Of a stretch of DNA of 32,458 bases, positions 31,020 to 32,458 are shown one piece after another. A program made the translations under genes and the position numbers. The stretch covers positions 1 to 32,458 of the forward strand of contig CAMDGX010000051.1 in assembly GCA_945897825.1 (NCBI GenBank). The letters are read 5' to 3'. Positions within the stretch are counted from its first letter, which is position 1. Each line of letters starts with the position of its first letter. Origin of the DNA: Asaia bogorensis. Lineage in GTDB: Bacteria; Pseudomonadota; Alphaproteobacteria; Acetobacterales; Acetobacteraceae. Below the pieces are notes generated by a model. That model was given only the letters and a program-made list of their open reading frames with translations. It made no database searches and was not told the origin of the DNA.

Positions 31020-31937
31020 ATGTCCAAGAAAATGCTTGAAGGCAAGGTGGCCCTGGTCACCGGCGCCGGCCGCGGCATCGGCCGCGCGATCGCCCTGGTG
31101 ATGGCCGAGAACGGCGCCCAGGTCGTCGTCAACGACATCGGCGCCGCCGTCGACGGCTCCGGCGCGGACAGCACCCCCGCGCAGCAGGTCGTCACCGAAA
31201 TCGAAACCCTGCACGGCCAGGGCCAGGCCGTCGCCAACTACGACTCCGTGGCGGACTGGGACAGCGCCCAGCGCATGGTCCAGACCGCCGTCGACCGCTT
31301 CGGCAAGATCGACATCGTCGTGAACAACGCCGGCATCCTGCGCGACACCATCTTCCACCGCATGACGCCCGAGGAATTCGACGCCGTCGTGAAGGTCCAC
31401 CTCTACGGTGCCTTCTACGTCTCCCGCGCCGCCATCCCCTTCATGCGCAAGCAGGAATCCGGCGCCTTCGTCCACATGACCAGCACCTCCGGCCTCATCG
31501 GCTCGGTCGGCCAGGTGAACTATGCGGCGGCCACGCTCGGCATCGCCGGCATGTCGCGCGGCATCGCCGGCGACGCCGCGCGCTACCACGTCCGCTCCAA
31601 CTGCATCGGCCCCCATGCCTTCAGCCGCATGATCGAGACCGTCCCCGGCCAGACCGAGGAGCAGATGCAGGCCCGCGCCGCCAAAACCCGCCCCGACCAG
31701 GTCGCCCAGCTCGCCGCCTTCCTCGGCAGCGATGCCGCCAAGGACGTCACCGGCCAGATCATGGGCGCCCGCGGCAACGAGATCTACCTCTACAGCCAGC
31801 CCCGCCCGATCCGCACCATGCACCGCGGCACCGGCTGGACCGCCGAAGCCCTGGCCGAAACCCTGCTCCCGGCCTGGAAGTCGAGCCTCACCCCGCTAGA
31901 ACGCACCCGCGACGTCTACGCCTGGGACGCCATCTAG
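31020..31937 (+). CDS. SDR family protein with catalytic Lys replaced by Thr
   Basis: A 305-residue SDR of the extended subgroup resembling the hydroxyacyl-CoA dehydrogenase part of MFE-2 proteins. It has TGAGRGIG (14-21), NDIGAAVDGSG (38-48), NNAG (102-105), Ser155 and Tyr168. At Tyr+4, where Lys is expected, residue 172 is Thr (NYAAAT; codon ACG at 31533-31535). The fold, cofactor loop and remaining residues look intact, and no frameshift is present. The start is ATG 31020, with AAGGAGG upstream at rather long spacing. An oxidoreductase with weak or changed activity, or a binding role, is possible. The C-terminal 50 residues exceed a minimal SDR. Confidence 0.88.
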   Translation: MSKKMLEGKVALVTGAGRGIGRAIALVMAENGAQVVVNDIGAAVDGSGADSTPAQQVVTEIETLHGQGQAVANYDSVADWDSAQRMVQTAVDRFGKIDIVVNNAGILRDTIFHRMTPEEFDAVVKVHLYGAFYVSRAAIPFMRKQESGAFVHMTSTSGLIGSVGQVNYAAATLGIAGMSRGIAGDAARYHVRSNCIGPHAFSRMIETVPGQTEEQMQARAAKTRPDQVAQLAAFLGSDAAKDVTGQIMGARGNEIYLYSQPRPIRTMHRGTGWTAEALAETLLPAWKSSLTPLERTRDVYAWDAI

Positions 31938-31951
31938 CCCCAAGGTCCAAG

Positions 31952-32085
31952 CAAGACTCTTCTTTTTCTGAAGAAAAAGAAGCAAAAAGACTTTCCATCC
32001 ATTTGCACCCGGCTCTCCGGGTTAGGCCGGGTGCAAATGGAAAAAAGTTTTTTGGTTCTTTTTTTCAAAAAAGAACATTCTTCCT
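31952..32085. repeat. Terminator-like palindromic element, copy 5, reverse orientation
   Basis: Relative to the other copies this one is inverted. The TTCA-type hairpin comes first (31959-31982, CTTCTTTTTC / GAAAAAGAAG) and the GTTC-type hairpin last (32055-32076). The central stem is the best preserved: CCATTTGCACCCGGC (31999-32013) pairs perfectly with GCCGGGTGCAAATGG (32026-32040), followed by AAAAAAGTTTTTTGG. It ends the second SDR gene and precedes a rightward gene, so here the neighbours are not convergent. Confidence 0.85.
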
Positions 32086-32159
32086 CCCCCTGAAAAAAAA
32101 TCGCACCACCCCCCAAAAATTCCCTATGCGCGCCCCGCATTGTTAGTTAGAACACCCAT

Positions 32160-32458
32160 GTGTTAGAGCAATCCACCCCTCCCCGGCCGTTGTCCACCCT
32201 CGTGGGAGACCTGTGCGCGGACGCCCGCGCCCAGGCGGCCCTGCGCGCTGCCGAGGCCGGCATCGTGGCGGCGTTGCAGGCGATGATCCTGGCCGTCCTG
32301 GTCCGCCTCCTGTCCCGCCTGGAGTCGATGGTCCTGCTGTGGCAGGCCGGCCAACTCCCGAGCCCCGCCGCCCCGCGCCCGCGCCGGGCCGCCGCCACCC
32401 CCCGCACCCGATCCACCCGCACCCCGTCGCGCACGCGGCGTCCGCGCGCGCCCAGTTC
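32160..32458 (+). CDS. Unrecognised protein, C-terminus cut by window edge
   Basis: An open frame starts at GTG 32160 and runs off the window (99 codons). It is too close to the edge to be confirmed, but the codon third positions are strongly GC and no other strand offers a better frame. The visible part has an Ala/Leu-rich region with heptad-like hydrophobic spacing (about residues 20-60), then a Pro/Arg/Ala/Thr-rich basic tail. A hydrophobic helix and a basic tail may suggest membrane or nucleic-acid contact. The upstream 75 bases, after repeat copy 5, are A/T-richer and could hold a promoter. An upstream ATG at 32158 is in another frame and stops at once. Confidence 0.5.
   Translation, partial: MLEQSTPPRPLSTLVGDLCADARAQAALRAAEAGIVAALQAMILAVLVRLLSRLESMVLLWQAGQLPSPAAPRPRRAAATPRTRSTRTPSRTRRPRAPS

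Noticed and set aside
1-32458. tRNA, rRNA, CRISPR array, phage genes or toxin-antitoxin pairs
   Set aside because: None of these is recognisable; gaps are short and accounted for by repeats, dyads or plain promoter regions.

Overview
The window is GC-rich, densely packed bacterial DNA. Codon third positions are almost all G or C, starts are often GTG, and many genes overlap by 4 bases (ATGA or GTGA). The gene families and the A/T-hairpin intergenic repeats suggest an alphaproteobacterium of the Acetobacteraceae/Rhodospirillales type. That placement is an inference. I found no rRNA, tRNA, CRISPR array, prophage or insertion sequence.

Layout, left to right. 1-6112: an edge-truncated glycerophosphodiester phosphodiesterase; an Asp/Glu-racemase family protein; a serine hydrolase of the beta-lactamase fold and an amidase, probably co-transcribed leftward; then an unknown protein, a small lipoprotein and an MFS exporter, rightward. 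6117-9366: a sulfur-flavoured locus. A methyltransferase and a rhodanese run leftward; a cysteine-synthase homologue and a cupin resembling DMSP lyases run rightward from a shared intergenic region. 9379-14634: a complete polyamine-type ABC importer (binding protein, ATPase, two permeases) divergent from a gamma-glutamylputrescine-oxidase-like FAD enzyme, which suggests uptake plus catabolism of putrescine or a related amine. 14761-19293: a Zn/Cd/Pb P-type ATPase, an MlrC-like M81 protein and a DMT transporter. 19428-22779: a membrane fatty-acid-hydroxylase family protein overlapping a Tat-exported beta-propeller, and an Fsr-like MFS protein. 22932-27656: a tightly overlapped lipid-modification operon (FAD oxidoreductase, DUF1365, cyclopropane-fatty-acid-synthase family methyltransferase, MFS_2 transporter). 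27818-31937: an MFS exporter, a DMT transporter and two divergent SDR oxidoreductases, one lacking the catalytic lysine. 32160-end: an unrecognised protein cut by the window edge.

The most striking non-coding signal is a family of five near-symmetrical elements of about 110-120 bp, four between convergent gene pairs and one just after a gene end. Each has a terminal A/T hairpin on both sides, an A-tract, a central stem and a T-tract. Base changes in the hairpins are compensatory between copies, and stop codons sometimes lie inside the element edge. They look like mobile or amplified bidirectional intrinsic terminators. The other convergent junctions use different solutions: stop codons that pair with each other in small hairpins (6106-6123, 9363-9382), or a four-hairpin cluster of another type (22789-22918). 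No intergenic gap exceeds 300 bases.
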